A stretch of DNA of 64,000 bases from Deinococcales bacterium (GTDB taxonomy: Bacteria > Deinococcota > Deinococci > Deinococcales > JAAFIG01): contig JANXTZ010000019.1 in assembly GCA_025352125.1 (NCBI GenBank), forward strand, positions 1-64,000. The letters are read 5' to 3'. The stretch's first letter is position 1. Each line of letters opens with the position of its first letter. Under the pieces are notes generated by a model. The model had not been told where the DNA came from and made no database searches. It saw only the letters and a program-made list of their open reading frames with translations. Below are positions 1-9,459 of the stretch, piece after piece. The position numbers and the translations under genes were made by a program.

Positions 1-132
1 AGGTGCTCGAACTTGGTGCGTAAAACCTTGTCGTTCAGTAAGCGAGTTGATCGGCATGAGTTGCGGATTCGTGGGTTTGTGGATGTGTACAACGCGCCGT
101 TAGAAGCAAAAGTTAGGATCAGTCAGGGTTAG
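1..132 (+). CDS. IS1-family transposase, C-terminal end (partial at window edge)
   Basis: Frame 1 is open from the first base to a TAG at 130-132 and reads RCSNLVRKTLSFSKRVDRHE and onward. This resembles the C-terminus of IS1-family (InsB-type) DDE transposases, where a basic R-K-T-x-x-F-S-K segment lies close to the end. Only 43 residues are in the window, so the catalytic DDE triad cannot be checked. The segment contains no CTCGAG, unlike the surrounding chromosome, which fits recent arrival. The right end of the element follows immediately. Confidence 0.75.
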   Translation, partial: RCSNLVRKTLSFSKRVDRHELRIRGFVDVYNAPLEAKVRISQG

Positions 133-141
133 GACACTACC
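132..141. mobile_element. Putative right terminal inverted repeat of the IS1-family element
   Basis: GGACACTACC directly follows and overlaps the transposase stop codon. Its reverse complement GGTAGTGTCC is the kind of terminus seen on IS1-family elements. The left end lies outside the window, so the pairing cannot be confirmed. Bases 142-150 (TGCTAATGG) would be the target-site duplication if the element ends at 141. Confidence 0.5.
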
Positions 142-151
142 TGCTAATGGA

Positions 152-631
152 ATGCTAAATACTGAAACCACACCAGGTTTTATTACTTTTGAACCTGTAG
201 GAAAATACTATGACGAGTCTCCAGGGTTTCATACGTTTCCATTAGGTCAAATTTTGAGTGGATTGTACTTCAAAAAACAAATCTCAAATGAACTTGAGGA
301 ACAAATTTACCAAACGCTTCTTAAATCAGATTGGGGTATTTTGATGCTGGTTGGACGACCAAATGCCCAAGATTGGCTCGCTTGTCCTAGTCCAAATCCT
401 GAACGTTTTCGTAGTTTTGCTCGAGCCGCAGTTCAAATCCAAGATCAATTCACAGCCATTGGCAACCGATTTGCTCCAATAAGCGGTGAAGCGTACTCAT
501 TTTGGAATCCTCCTCATGGTTTGTTTTTTGCTATGGCAAATTTAGGCTTCCCTATTGACGAAATTAATGAATACCGTGAGCAACAAAAAATTCCTTTATC
601 CATTCTCGAGTCCCCACGCTTAAAACTTTAA
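152..631 (+). CDS. Hypothetical protein next to an IS end
   Basis: The 159-residue protein is not recognised. It is rich in aromatic and proline residues and has no signal peptide, membrane segment or obvious catalytic motif. It has few CTCGAG sites and is more AT-rich than the genes downstream, suggesting a different history. The first ATG is only 11 bases after the putative IS end, no Shine-Dalgarno sequence precedes it, and the frame stays open upstream into the IS. The element may therefore have landed in the 5' end of this gene and removed its native start. Coding status is supported mainly by length and sensible composition. Confidence 0.55.
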   Translation: MLNTETTPGFITFEPVGKYYDESPGFHTFPLGQILSGLYFKKQISNELEEQIYQTLLKSDWGILMLVGRPNAQDWLACPSPNPERFRSFARAAVQIQDQFTAIGNRFAPISGEAYSFWNPPHGLFFAMANLGFPIDEINEYREQQKIPLSILESPRLKL

Positions 632-749
632 ATCTCGAGGTTCTTATGTTGATCCCAGCCATTTTTTATGAACATTAATCCTGAAGTTCTAAAACCATCT
701 CGTAAGTACCATCACACTCGAGCTTTGCCATTGGGTTTATCTTTTAACG

Positions 750-989
750 ATGAGCGACCTGCGCGACGACAAAATGGTTCAAGCCATTGGCAAAGCCATG
801 ATGGGCGTCAACGGCATGTTCGGCATGGGCAATCGCCATATCGAACAGCTCGAGATGACCATTCCCGCCAAAGAACCCGAGAACGACCCCGAAACCTCTC
901 AGTTTGCGGAGGCGCTCGAGCAACTCAAACTCGAGACGGGGAACAAAAAATCAAAAGTGAAAGCCAAGAAACGCTATTTTTTCTCTTGA
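750..989 (+). CDS. Small hypothetical protein, charged C-terminus
   Basis: This 79-residue frame starts at ATG 750 and contains three CTCGAG sites, typical of native genes here. It has a Met/Gly-rich N-terminal half and a Glu/Lys-rich tail (ends KVKAKKRYFFS). No Shine-Dalgarno sequence precedes the ATG and the frame is open upstream, so it may be the tail of a longer broken gene; an overlapping frame beginning at 668 is less protein-like. A terminator follows at 1091. No function can be assigned. Confidence 0.4.
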   Translation: MSDLRDDKMVQAIGKAMMGVNGMFGMGNRHIEQLEMTIPAKEPENDPETSQFAEALEQLKLETGNKKSKVKAKKRYFFS

Positions 990-1090
990 AAGCCCGAGTT
1001 TTCTGGATACTTTCATTTTACGCGGTTTGAATGCAAATTCCAATACGTGCATTGGCGTATGTTCAAATTTAAACTTGGTGGTACGCTCCT

Positions 1091-1116
1091 CGAGACTGGG
1101 TTCAGTCTCGGTTTTG
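1091..1116 (+). terminator. Rho-independent terminator before the ABC exporter
   Basis: CGAGACTG (1091-1098) pairs with CAGTCTCG (1103-1110) across a four-base loop and is followed by GTTTTGT. The stem begins inside a CTCGAG site. It separates the small upstream genes from the ABC exporter, whose Shine-Dalgarno sequence lies at 1155. Confidence 0.6.
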
Positions 1117-1164
1117 TCATGGTTTCATGTTTGAATCAAGCATCTCGAGATTGCGGAGGTTTAG

Positions 1165-3000
1165 GTGCAAAATGAATTTTTTGGAATTGGGAAGTACCTG
1201 CTTGCGCATCGTCGTCAATGGTTTTGGGGCATTTTCTTTGTGCTGGTTTCAGTGGGTGCAAGCCTGGCGGGTCCACCGTTAATTGTTGGTCGGGCGGTGG
1301 ATGCCCTGCGGGCTGGGACGGCGACCACGGGTTTGATCGTGCAGTATGCGCTCTTGATTTTGCTGACCGCGCTGATCTCGAGCGCGGCAACTTTTATGAT
1401 GCGGCGTTTTTTGGTGGTCGCCAGCCGACAAATTTCTTACGAGGTGCGCCGCGATATTTTTGAGAACCTGACCAGACAAGACCAAAATTATTTTCACAAC
1501 AACCGCACGGGCGACCTGATGAACCGTTTGACGGGCGATTTGAACACGGTGCAAGAAATGCTCGGCTTTGGAATTTCGCAAGGCTCGAGCACTTTTTTGA
1601 CCATGATTATCAGCTTGGGTTTGATGTTCGCACTCTCGCCGACCTTGGGTTTGGTGACGCTGTGCGTGTTTCCAGTGATTGCAAGCATTTTATTTTTTGT
1701 GATCAAAACCATTGGCAAGCGTCACGTTGCGGTGCAGGAACAGGCGTCAGTCATCTCGGCAAAAGCCCAGGAAAATTTTTCGGGCATTCGGGTGGTCAAA
1801 GGGTATGCCATCGAGGACCGTGAAATCGCTGAGTACAAGACCATGAACCTCGAGTATCGCCGCCGGGTGATTCGACTGGCGATGATCGAGGGTCCGTTGT
1901 GGGCTTTTGTCGGTTTGCTGATGAATTTTGTTTTTATTGCGGTGCTGCTGATCGGCTCGAGACAATTGATTACCTCCGATGCAAACGCACGCTTTGCCGG
2001 TTTAACCATCGGTCAATTTGTGCAATTCACGACCTATCTGTTCAACTTGCAGTGGCCCATGCTGGCGGTGGGCGTGATGGCAAGTCTGATTCAGCGCGGA
2101 GCCTCGAGTTGGCAGCGTTTGCAGCAGATTCTCGAGGTGCAACCCGCCATTCGGGATTCTGATCGCACCGACAACAGCATTCAATCGGTGGCGGGCAACA
2201 TTCGTTTTGAGAACCTCAGTCTGAGTGCCGACGAGCGCACACTTTTAAACAACATCAATCTCTTTATTCCAAAAGGGCAGACGCTGGGCATCACGGGGCG
2301 CACGGGGGCGGGTAAAACCCTGCTGGCATCGTTGGTCGGGCGGATGCAAGACCCCAGCTCTGGGCGGGTGTTGGTGGACGGTCACGACGTGCGTGACATT
2401 CCAGTCTCAATCTTGCGCGGCAATATTGGGTACGTGCCGCAAGAACCGTTTTTGTTCAGCGACACGATTGCCGAGAACATCGCGTTTGGTCTGAATGAGA
2501 GCACCCAGGTCGAACACGCCAACAAACCAGATTTTGAAACGATCAAATGGGCGGCAAACGTGGCGGGACTGGCAAAAGATGTCGAGGATTTTCCAGCGCA
2601 GTACAACACCATGCTCGGCGAGCGCGGCGTGACGCTCTCGGGTGGGCAGCGTCAACGCACGGCGCTGGCTCGAGCGGTGGCGCGAAAACCAGAGATTTTG
2701 ATTCTGGACGACAGCATGAGCGCGGTGGACACCGAGACCGAATCGAGAATTTTGAACGAACTGAAAACCGTGCTCGAGGACCGGACGGTGTTGTTGATCG
2801 GGCACCGCGTCAGCACGCTTCGTTACGCGGATCAGATCATCGTGCTCGAGAACGGACGAATTTTTGAGCAGGGCACGCACGACGAACTGCTTGCGCTGGG
2901 TGGGGTTTACGCCGAGATGGAACGCAAGCAAGGGCTTGAGAATGTGCTCGAGGTTGACGAGGAACCCAGCAGCACCGTATTGAAAGCCGAGGTGAACTGA
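1165..3000 (+). CDS. ABC exporter half-transporter A (degenerate catalytic Asp)
   Basis: This 611-residue protein has an N-terminal six-helix ABC exporter membrane domain (about residues 15-310) and a C-terminal ATPase domain. Walker A is GRTGAGKT (near 378), the signature is LSGGQ (near 490), and Walker B is ILILDD, where the usual catalytic Glu is Asp. The start is GTG 1165, six bases downstream of GGAGGT. Its TGA overlaps the ATG of the partner gene by one base, so the two are translationally coupled. Heterodimeric exporters such as TmrAB of Thermus, TM287/288 and BmrCD show the same asymmetry. Substrate is unknown; lipids, peptides or drugs are typical for the family. Confidence 0.9.
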   Translation: MQNEFFGIGKYLLAHRRQWFWGIFFVLVSVGASLAGPPLIVGRAVDALRAGTATTGLIVQYALLILLTALISSAATFMMRRFLVVASRQISYEVRRDIFENLTRQDQNYFHNNRTGDLMNRLTGDLNTVQEMLGFGISQGSSTFLTMIISLGLMFALSPTLGLVTLCVFPVIASILFFVIKTIGKRHVAVQEQASVISAKAQENFSGIRVVKGYAIEDREIAEYKTMNLEYRRRVIRLAMIEGPLWAFVGLLMNFVFIAVLLIGSRQLITSDANARFAGLTIGQFVQFTTYLFNLQWPMLAVGVMASLIQRGASSWQRLQQILEVQPAIRDSDRTDNSIQSVAGNIRFENLSLSADERTLLNNINLFIPKGQTLGITGRTGAGKTLLASLVGRMQDPSSGRVLVDGHDVRDIPVSILRGNIGYVPQEPFLFSDTIAENIAFGLNESTQVEHANKPDFETIKWAANVAGLAKDVEDFPAQYNTMLGERGVTLSGGQRQRTALARAVARKPEILILDDSMSAVDTETESRILNELKTVLEDRTVLLIGHRVSTLRYADQIIVLENGRIFEQGTHDELLALGGVYAEMERKQGLENVLEVDEEPSSTVLKAEVN

Positions 3001-4835
3001 TGCGCGAAGAGGATGCTTTCAAAAAACAATTCGATTGGGATTTGACCAAACGAATTTTGGTCTACTTAAAACCGTATTTTTGGGTGGCGGTTGGCGGCGT
3101 GGGCTTGTCATTTTTGATTGCCGTCGCCAGCCAGACCTTCCCGAGACTTTTAAAAACCGCGATTGACCAGTATCTTGCGCCAGCCGCAGGCTCGAGCTTT
3201 ATTGGGCTTTCGGTCGATGCACGTCTTCAGGGCGTGTTCACGATAGCGCTGTTTATTTTGGGTGTGGCGTCGCTCGAGTTTGTGGCGCGTTACGCCTTTC
3301 AATTCACGCTTTCCTGGCTCGGACAGAACGTGCTGTTTGACGTGCGCGCCGACCTTTTCAGCAAATTGCAGCGTTTACCACTGGCGTACTTTGACAAGAA
3401 TCCTGTCGGACGCCTTATCACCAGGGTGACCAGCGATGTGGACGCGATCAATCAATTTATCACCAACGGTTTGCTGACCTTGATCACCTCGGTTTTTGTC
3501 GTGACCGCCGTGTTGTTTAACATGTTCAGCCTCAACTGGCAACTGGCTTTGATTGCCACGGCGACCGTGCCAATTTTATTCTTCTCGGCGCGTTACTTTC
3601 AAACCAAATTCCGTGATTCTTACCGCGACCTGCGCATCAAACAAGCCATCGTCAACACCAGCTTGAATGAGAACATCACCGGCATGGGCACCGTGCAGCT
3701 TTTCAACCGCGAGGCACGCAACCGCCGCGATTTCAACAATCTTAACTCGAGCTTCTTGCGAGCCAATTTAACCACCGTTCACTGGTTTAGTTTTTACTTT
3801 CCGGTGGTTGGGATCATCTCGAGCATGGCGCTGGCACTGGTGATCTGGTACGGCGGTGGTCAAGCGCTTCAGAACATCATCACCATTGGTACGCTGGTGG
3901 CATTCACGCGCTACGTCGGCAATTTCTGGCAACCGTTGCAAGATTTAAGCGATGTCATCAACAACCTGCAAGCCGCAATGGCAAGCAGTGAACGTATTTT
4001 TGGCATCCTCGACGAGCCAGAATCGGTGGCGGACAAGCCAGACGCCAAAATTTTTGAAACAGGCTTTAAAGGCGATGTCGAATTCAAAGATGTTTGGTTC
4101 AGCTACAAAGCCGTCGGCGAGGAGGTTTTGCCCACCGATTGGGTCTTGCGCGGAATCAACTTTAGGGTCAAACCAGGCGAGAGTGTTGCATTTGTCGGCG
4201 CGACGGGCGCGGGCAAAACCAGCGTCATCAGTTTGATTTCGAGGTTTTACGACGTGCAAAAAGGTCAGGTGCTGGTGGACGGCACAGATGTCCGTGACCT
4301 GGCGCAACGCAATTTGCGCAAGCACGTCGGCGTGGTCTTGCAGGACGTGTTCTTGTTCGCTGGCACGATTGAATCGAACTTGCGCATGAACGACCCCGAA
4401 ATTCCTATAGAGCGCATTGTCCAAGCCTGCAAATACGTTGGCGTTCACGACTTTATTGCCAGCTTGCCAAACGGTTATCAAACCGAAGTCCGCGAACGCG
4501 GCGCGACGCTCTCGACGGGGCAAAAACAACTGCTTGCATTTGCTCGAGCGCTGATTCAAAACCCTGATATTCTTTTGGTGCTCGACGAAGCCACCGCCAA
4601 CGTGGACACCGAATCCGAGCTGCAAATTCAGGATGCCCTGGCAAAAGTCATGCACGGACGCACCAGCATCATCATCGCGCACCGGTTAAGCACCATCAAA
4701 AACTGCAACCGCATCATTGTGATGCGCAAAGGCAAGATCGTCGAGGAGGGCAGCCACGACGAGTTGCTCGAGAAGGGCGGGTATTACAACACGCTGTACA
4801 GGTTGCAATACGCCGATCAAGAAATGACGGTTTGA
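3000..4835 (+). CDS. ABC exporter half-transporter B (canonical Walker B, LSTGQ signature)
   Basis: This is a 611-residue ABCB-type half-transporter with six predicted membrane helices followed by an ATPase domain. Walker A is GATGAGKT (near 400) and Walker B is [12 protein letters not shown] with the catalytic Glu. The signature motif is LSTGQ instead of LSGGQ (near 504). Together with the Asp in partner A this places both defects in the same composite ATP site (A's Walker motifs plus B's signature), leaving one competent site. The start overlaps the stop of partner A (TGATG). The two proteins almost certainly form an obligate heterodimer in the inner membrane. Confidence 0.9.
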   Translation: MREEDAFKKQFDWDLTKRILVYLKPYFWVAVGGVGLSFLIAVASQTFPRLLKTAIDQYLAPAAGSSFIGLSVDARLQGVFTIALFILGVASLEFVARYAFQFTLSWLGQNVLFDVRADLFSKLQRLPLAYFDKNPVGRLITRVTSDVDAINQFITNGLLTLITSVFVVTAVLFNMFSLNWQLALIATATVPILFFSARYFQTKFRDSYRDLRIKQAIVNTSLNENITGMGTVQLFNREARNRRDFNNLNSSFLRANLTTVHWFSFYFPVVGIISSMALALVIWYGGGQALQNIITIGTLVAFTRYVGNFWQPLQDLSDVINNLQAAMASSERIFGILDEPESVADKPDAKIFETGFKGDVEFKDVWFSYKAVGEEVLPTDWVLRGINFRVKPGESVAFVGATGAGKTSVISLISRFYDVQKGQVLVDGTDVRDLAQRNLRKHVGVVLQDVFLFAGTIESNLRMNDPEIPIERIVQACKYVGVHDFIASLPNGYQTEVRERGATLSTGQKQLLAFARALIQNPDILLVLDEATANVDTESELQIQDALAKVMHGRTSIIIAHRLSTIKNCNRIIVMRKGKIVEEGSHDELLEKGGYYNTLYRLQYADQEMTV

Positions 4836-4849
4836 GGCTCGAGGTCAAG

Positions 4850-5653
4850 ATGAACATAGATTTTACCCAAGCCAACCGTGAGGCGTGGAACGAAACCGCG
4901 CCAATTCATGCCGTGCAGAATCTTCAGGATTTGCTCGAGCATTTCCGCGTGTCTGGCTATTCGTGTCTGCACAAGCCCTTTGAGGTGGAACGCCTGCAAG
5001 CCTTAAAACTAGAGGGAAAAGCTGTGGCGCAACTGTGTTGCAACAATGGGCGCGAGTTGATCTCGGTCAAGAATTTGTTCAACGCTGGGCGCTGTGTGGG
5101 TTTTGACATCAGCGATAGGTTTATTGAGCAGGCAAAATCCCTGAACGCGGCAGCGAACCAGGATGTCGAATTCGTTCGGGTGAATGTGCTCGAGATTCCT
5201 GAATCGTTTACCGCACAATTTGATCTGGTGTACATCACGATTGGGGCGTTGGGTTGGTTGCCTGATCTGCAAGTTTTTCTGAGCACCATCTCGAGGTTAC
5301 TGAAACCTGGCGGTCATGTTTTGATTTACGAAATGCACCCGATACTCGACATGTTTGAGGGCGACGGAGACGCCAAACAGAACCCGCTCGAATTAAAGCA
5401 TTCTTACTTTAGAACCGCGCCTTACATCGAAACGGGTGGTCTGGATTATTACGGTGGCAAAAGTTACCAGTCCAAAACCATGTACTGGTTTCATTACAAA
5501 ATTTCTGATTTGATCGGCGGTTTGATTCAAAACGGTTTGCAGATCACGGCATTTGACGAATTTGACTTTGATATTTCAAACACGTTTGCCCGTCTTGAGG
5601 CGCTCGAGATCAAACCGCCGATGTGTTACCTTCTCGAGGCGCGGAAGTCCTGA
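4850..5653 (+). CDS. Class I SAM-dependent methyltransferase
   Basis: The protein (267 residues from ATG 4850) has a Rossmann methyltransferase core: motif I region QLCCNNGREL (Cys in place of the usual acidic/Gly-rich start), GRCVGFDISDRFIEQA ending strand 2, and FDLVYITIGALGWLPDL followed by LKPGGHVLIYE as motifs post-I and III. ATG 4850 is preferred to the TTG at 4832 because GAGGT lies just upstream and because 4832 falls inside the preceding gene. It follows the ABC exporter by 14 bases and may be co-transcribed. The methyl acceptor is unknown. Confidence 0.8.
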   Translation: MNIDFTQANREAWNETAPIHAVQNLQDLLEHFRVSGYSCLHKPFEVERLQALKLEGKAVAQLCCNNGRELISVKNLFNAGRCVGFDISDRFIEQAKSLNAAANQDVEFVRVNVLEIPESFTAQFDLVYITIGALGWLPDLQVFLSTISRLLKPGGHVLIYEMHPILDMFEGDGDAKQNPLELKHSYFRTAPYIETGGLDYYGGKSYQSKTMYWFHYKISDLIGGLIQNGLQITAFDEFDFDISNTFARLEALEIKPPMCYLLEARKS

Positions 5654-5657
5654 CTTT

Positions 5658-6092
5658 TCAGTCCCAAATCACTTTGAGTTTCGGTAAATGTGCCCTGTAT
5701 GCTTGAATATTGACATCTGAACTGACCAGTACAAGATTTTCATGCAATGCCTGGGCAATAAGCGCACGATCAAACGGGTCACGGTGAATTTGCCCTGGGC
5801 GGTCTGCACGTTCGATTGACGGCACTGCTTTCAACTCGAGCGCATGGGCGCTGCTGAACGCCAAGTCACGCATTTGATACTCGAGAATTCTTTCGTGGTA
5901 CTTGCTCAAAAATTCAGTCACGTCCGCCCAGTTGCCCAGTTGGTTTTTGATCTGCATTTCCCAGGCGTTGATGCTCGAGGCGTAAATTTGGGCATCTGCT
6001 TGAGTCAGTTGTGTTCTGATTTTTGAAGGGATTTGTTTTGAATTGGTATCAAACCAGTGCAACACGTGCGTATCGAGCAAGAATTGATTCAT
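5658..6092 (-). CDS. VapC-type PIN-domain toxin
   Basis: The 144-residue protein has the PIN ribonuclease layout: the N-terminal Asp in FLLDTHVLHWF, the Glu in SINAWEMQIK, the Asp pair in HRDPFDRALIAQA, and a C-terminal VSSD acidic residue. PIN toxins cleave RNA, often tRNA or rRNA, using a metal bound by these acids. The ATG at 6092 overlaps the TGA of the upstream antitoxin (ATGA), the usual toxin-antitoxin coupling; a TTG at 6098 is less likely. It is convergent with the methyltransferase, four bases apart. Cognate partner is the adjacent Phd-like protein. Confidence 0.88.
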   Translation of the reverse strand: MNQFLLDTHVLHWFDTNSKQIPSKIRTQLTQADAQIYASSINAWEMQIKNQLGNWADVTEFLSKYHERILEYQMRDLAFSSAHALELKAVPSIERADRPGQIHRDPFDRALIAQALHENLVLVSSDVNIQAYRAHLPKLKVIWD

Positions 6093-6319
6093 TGCCAATC
6101 TTCTAATTCTTCATCGGTCAATGGGCGGGTTGCTTCGTAGATTTCTTGTGCACTGTATTCACGATCATGAAGCCCAATTTTTCGCTGCCTTGAATGGTTT
6201 GCAGGACTGAGTTTGGCAACTGGTTTGCCGTGTTTGGTAATGGTGATTTCTTCACCAGCGTTGACCCGTTCGATCAGGGCTGAAAGATGGGTTTTGGCGT
6301 CGTTTAAACTGATGGTCAT
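6089..6319 (-). CDS. Phd/YefM-family antitoxin
   Basis: A 76-residue protein starting MTISLNDAKTHLSALIERV and containing GEEITITKHGKPVAKL, the standard Phd/YefM DNA-binding fold with the central I-T-K-x-G-K-P-V-A motif. The C-terminal region (rich in Glu and Thr, ending LEDWQ) is the likely toxin-neutralising part. ATG 6319 is chosen because AGGTG sits just upstream; a GTG two codons earlier is possible. It precedes the VapC gene and overlaps it by four bases. Such antitoxins normally repress their own operon, but no clear operator was identified. Confidence 0.88.
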   Translation of the reverse strand: MTISLNDAKTHLSALIERVNAGEEITITKHGKPVAKLSPANHSRQRKIGLHDREYSAQEIYEATRPLTDEELEDWQ

Positions 6320-6436
6320 GAGCACCTCAAATAATCTGGTTGATTTTAATTGAATTCAACCAATTTTTCAAGGGTGGTATTTTTATTCGAGTCACAATTA
6401 TTTTGTCACATTCAAAATCCACAGTGCCTTGGCACT

Positions 6437-7150
6437 TTATTTGAACGTTGCCAAGTTGATGTTGATCTTGTAGGCACAATCGCTGTCGGCTTCGGTGCGC
6501 AGCAAAAACTTCAAGCTGCCGCTCGAGTCCACAGGATTTTTAGAAAAATCAAAGTAATACACCATTGTTCCGCCCCAGGTGGCTCGAGCGCCAGTGTTCA
6601 CCGCCCAATCGTCTAAAAAGTTGATGCGGTACGGCGCAACAATTTTGTTGTTGTTGTCGAGCACGCCCACCTGGTAGGCGTCGCGCAGGGTGTCTTTCTC
6701 GAGTCCCTCAATTTTCATGAAAACCCGCAAGTGATTGTCGGGCAGTCGGCTGCGGGCAATCTCGAGCGCTCCGGCGGCGGTCAGGGTTTTAAAGTTGTCT
6801 CGAGCCTCCAGGGCGGCAGATTTGATAAAATCGCTTTGACCCGCGACGGCGATGGCGCTTGGGCGGCTGCCGAGCACGGCGTAACTGTTTGGTTTGGTCT
6901 GCCAGTCGCTCAGGCACTTGGCGTCGCCGCCGTAAACCTCAACCACATCGCTGCCCGCTTCAAACGCGCCGTTCTTGACGTTCAAACTCAGGCTGCTCGA
7001 GGTTGGCACATCTGGACCTCGGCGGTACACCCCGTCCACAATGGCTTTGGCAGCACTTTCATCGAGTTTGGGCAGCCAGGCGAGGGCGCTTCCTGCCAGG
7101 CTGAGGATCAGGCATCCTGAGAGTCCGAAAACCAATTTTGAACGTTGCAT
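6437..7150 (-). CDS. Exported hypothetical protein
   Basis: A 237-residue protein with a clear signal peptide (MQRSKLVFGLSGCLILSLAG, cleavage likely after ALA). ATG 7150 is chosen because AGGAG lies five bases upstream; the longer open frame has no such site. The mature part is mixed alpha/beta with two Cys (KCLSDW and DCAYKI) that could form a periplasmic disulfide. No family was recognised. It lies downstream of the TonB-like gene on the same strand with a gap of about 80 bases, so it may belong to that operon, but this is inference. Confidence 0.7.
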   Translation of the reverse strand: MQRSKLVFGLSGCLILSLAGSALAWLPKLDESAAKAIVDGVYRRGPDVPTSSSLSLNVKNGAFEAGSDVVEVYGGDAKCLSDWQTKPNSYAVLGSRPSAIAVAGQSDFIKSAALEARDNFKTLTAAGALEIARSRLPDNHLRVFMKIEGLEKDTLRDAYQVGVLDNNNKIVAPYRINFLDDWAVNTGARATWGGTMVYYFDFSKNPVDSSGSLKFLLRTEADSDCAYKININLATFK

Positions 7151-7228
7151 GTTGTCTCCTTGAAATCGTTGTGGCTCGAGTGTATTGAATTTGGCACTTG
7201 TCAATTCTTGAATTTCGTGAAGACGAAT

Positions 7229-9055
7229 TTATTTGATGAACACGACCTGACAGTTTCGACCCAACGCCGCAATTTTTGCGGCGTCGCTGGCAGAAACCAT
7301 CACGTAATCCCTGAAAACGGAATTTTGAACACCGTCGGCTGGCACGGCTTTGATCGCTTTGACGGTCAGTGATTGAACGTTGACAGCCAGAAAACCGAGC
7401 GCCTGATCTTGAGAGGTCGCAAACGAGGCAATACCTGTTTCGCCGACCAAGTTGGAATCGACACCCTGAATCGCGTCGGGGTCGGGCCAGACCTTTTGGT
7501 TGCTGGGATTCACAATTGCCGGACTCTCGCTGGGCGTCAACGGCGGGTTCAAGCCTCGAGCGTCCACCAGAATCGCGCAACCCAGTGCAGTGCGCTCCGA
7601 ACCTGCGATTGCCCCAGTGGCGGGTTTGCTGCCCTCTACGCCAGTGCTTTGAGTTGCACCCGAGCCGATGGGCGATTTTTCTTGTCCCTGGCTTGGCGCG
7701 GACGGGGTGCTGGGTTTGTCGCCCGAACCAAGGGAAGTCGAGCTTGCAGGTTTGCTGCTGGGCGCACCACCCGAACCTGGCAACGAGGTTGACGTGCCTG
7801 AGCCTGTGGGGGCGCTGTCACGACCACCTGCCGTACCGCTCGAGCCTGAACCGGCAAGTCCAGAATCTTTGCCGCTCGAACTGCCAGTGCTTCCCGATCC
7901 CGCCAACCCCGCGTCTTTGCCGCTCAAGCTGCCAGTGCCAGAACTTGCCAAACCATTCCCAGCCGCACTCGAGCTTGGCGTCCCAGGTTTGGGTTTTGAC
8001 AGTCCGCCACCCGCAGTGCTCGAGGCTGAAGCCCCAACCGCCGTTGGTTTGGTGTCTGTGCCCGACGTGCTGCCTGGGCGGTTAGAAGGGGCGCTCAGAC
8101 CACTTGCAGCGCTCGAGCCTGGTGTGCTTCCAGTTTGACCTGGGCGCGAGGATTTAGCGCCAGATGGTGTGTTGACTGGCGTTCCTGAAGGTCGAGAATC
8201 AAGACTCGAGCTGGATTGCCCGTTGCCCCCCGAGAGTCCGCCCGTCGCAGCCTGTGAAGCCGTTGGGTTCAATGAACTTGGCGCGTTTGTCTCCAAGCTC
8301 GAGCTTGCACCGCCACCACCAGCCAAACCACTCGTTTCTGGCGCAAGGCTCGCACCAGCCGCCCCAGCTTTAAACGGACTGCTGGCATCGCCCGGTTGCG
8401 CGGCGCTCGAGCGCACGCTGGCAAGTTGCAATTTTTCCGCCCCAGAAGTTGCGCCGCTCGAGACTCGGGCGAGACCTGAACCGTTTGCGCTGCTCGAGCT
8501 TCCAGCATTCGTGCTGATTTTTTCGCCACCACCCGTGCTGGTCACGTTGGAGCGTAACAAATTTGGTTTGGCAACACTCGAGTTAAAATTGGGCAAAATG
8601 GCTTGTTGCGCCGAACTTGGTGCAAGCAGTGGTGAACGTTGCTGCAACTTTATCACCTGCGAGGCACTGGGTTTCAAGAGCTTCAATGGCGGTTGCAAGG
8701 TTTTGACCACAAGTTTTGGCAACCGACTGGAAACCGCAACTTCAGACTCAACTCGAGGCGTTACGGGTTTAACTGTTCGAGCAACGGGTGGTTTCACCTT
8801 TGGCACTACAGGTTTGGCTTTCACCACCACTTGCATTTTCACTCGAGGTTTGACAGGCATAATCTTTTGCATGGTTGGCGCGACCTTCTTGGGAAACTCG
8901 AAGACAATGGTACCAACCTTGGGCGACGCTGCATTGGCTTGCAACAGGTAAAATCCCATGCCTGCCAAAACCAACCCGTGCAAGACGATACTGGCAAGAA
9001 CGGCTCTGCGTTTGATTGGATCGGATAAATCCAAACTTTGCCACACACCTGTCAT
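7229..9055 (-). CDS. TonB-like energy-transducing protein with atypical C-terminal domain
   Basis: A 608-residue protein encoded after exbB and exbD with ATGA coupling. It has a short cytoplasmic start, one membrane helix (about residues 18-40), a Pro/Lys-rich periplasmic segment (about 55-110), a very long Ser/Gly/Ala-rich low-complexity linker (about 180-470) and a compact C-terminal domain (about 485-608). The position and topology are those of TonB. The C-terminal domain is not the usual TonB fold by eye; it carries ILVDARGLNPPLTPSESP and a downstream GLxASF-like segment, resembling a periplasmic domain of LPP20/FlgO-like proteins. The domain match is from memory. Confidence 0.75.
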   Translation of the reverse strand: MTGVWQSLDLSDPIKRRAVLASIVLHGLVLAGMGFYLLQANAASPKVGTIVFEFPKKVAPTMQKIMPVKPRVKMQVVVKAKPVVPKVKPPVARTVKPVTPRVESEVAVSSRLPKLVVKTLQPPLKLLKPSASQVIKLQQRSPLLAPSSAQQAILPNFNSSVAKPNLLRSNVTSTGGGEKISTNAGSSSSANGSGLARVSSGATSGAEKLQLASVRSSAAQPGDASSPFKAGAAGASLAPETSGLAGGGGASSSLETNAPSSLNPTASQAATGGLSGGNGQSSSSLDSRPSGTPVNTPSGAKSSRPGQTGSTPGSSAASGLSAPSNRPGSTSGTDTKPTAVGASASSTAGGGLSKPKPGTPSSSAAGNGLASSGTGSLSGKDAGLAGSGSTGSSSGKDSGLAGSGSSGTAGGRDSAPTGSGTSTSLPGSGGAPSSKPASSTSLGSGDKPSTPSAPSQGQEKSPIGSGATQSTGVEGSKPATGAIAGSERTALGCAILVDARGLNPPLTPSESPAIVNPSNQKVWPDPDAIQGVDSNLVGETGIASFATSQDQALGFLAVNVQSLTVKAIKAVPADGVQNSVFRDYVMVSASDAAKIAALGRNCQVVFIK

Positions 9056-9459
9056 GGTCGCTCCTGCACTGCCACCGCCAAACGCGTCGCCCCAGCGCGT
9101 TTGATGGCATCCATCACCTCGACCACGCGCCCATGACGGGCGTCCGTGTCGGCGCGTAACGACACGGCGCTGGGTGCACCCTTAAAAACAGCTCGAAGGG
9201 CTTGCTCGAGTTGTAACGGTGTCAGGTTTACGCGTTTGTCAAACAAAATCTTTCCATCTTTGGTCAGCACCACTTCGGGCGAGGGCTGGCTGCTCGAGGC
9301 TTGGCTGGCACTGGGCAAATCCACTTTCAAACCGCGTTCGGACTTTAGAAAACTGGTCGTGGTCATGAAAAAAATCAGTAACAGCAGCACAATGTCCACC
9401 ATTGGCGCGAAGGTAAAAATGGGGGCGGCAGGACGTGATCGGCGGCGGCGCATCTTCAT
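9052..9459 (-). CDS. exbD: ExbD/TolR-family proton-channel subunit
   Basis: A 135-residue protein with a basic N-terminus (MKMRRRRSR), one membrane helix containing the conserved Asp (PMVDIVLLLLIFFM) and a periplasmic domain with VVLTKDGKILFDKR and LRADTDARHGRVVEVMD, all typical of ExbD/TolR. The Asp conducts protons with ExbB to energise the TonB-type partner. Its ATG overlaps the exbB stop and its own stop overlaps the TonB-like start (both ATGA), so the three proteins are made from one coupled message. Exb is favoured over Tol because no TolA, TolB or Pal neighbour is present. Confidence 0.9.
   Translation of the reverse strand: MKMRRRRSRPAAPIFTFAPMVDIVLLLLIFFMTTTSFLKSERGLKVDLPSASQASSSQPSPEVVLTKDGKILFDKRVNLTPLQLEQALRAVFKGAPSAVSLRADTDARHGRVVEVMDAIKRAGATRLAVAVQERP

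Noticed and set aside
668..1030. A 120-codon frame overlapping the small gene at 750
   Set aside because: Arg/His-rich, low-quality composition in a different frame from the more plausible 79-residue product.
8169..8951. A 260-codon plus-strand frame rich in Ala/Leu/Pro
   Set aside because: It is the complement of the Ser/Gly-rich linker of the TonB-like protein, whose low complexity removes stops on the other strand.
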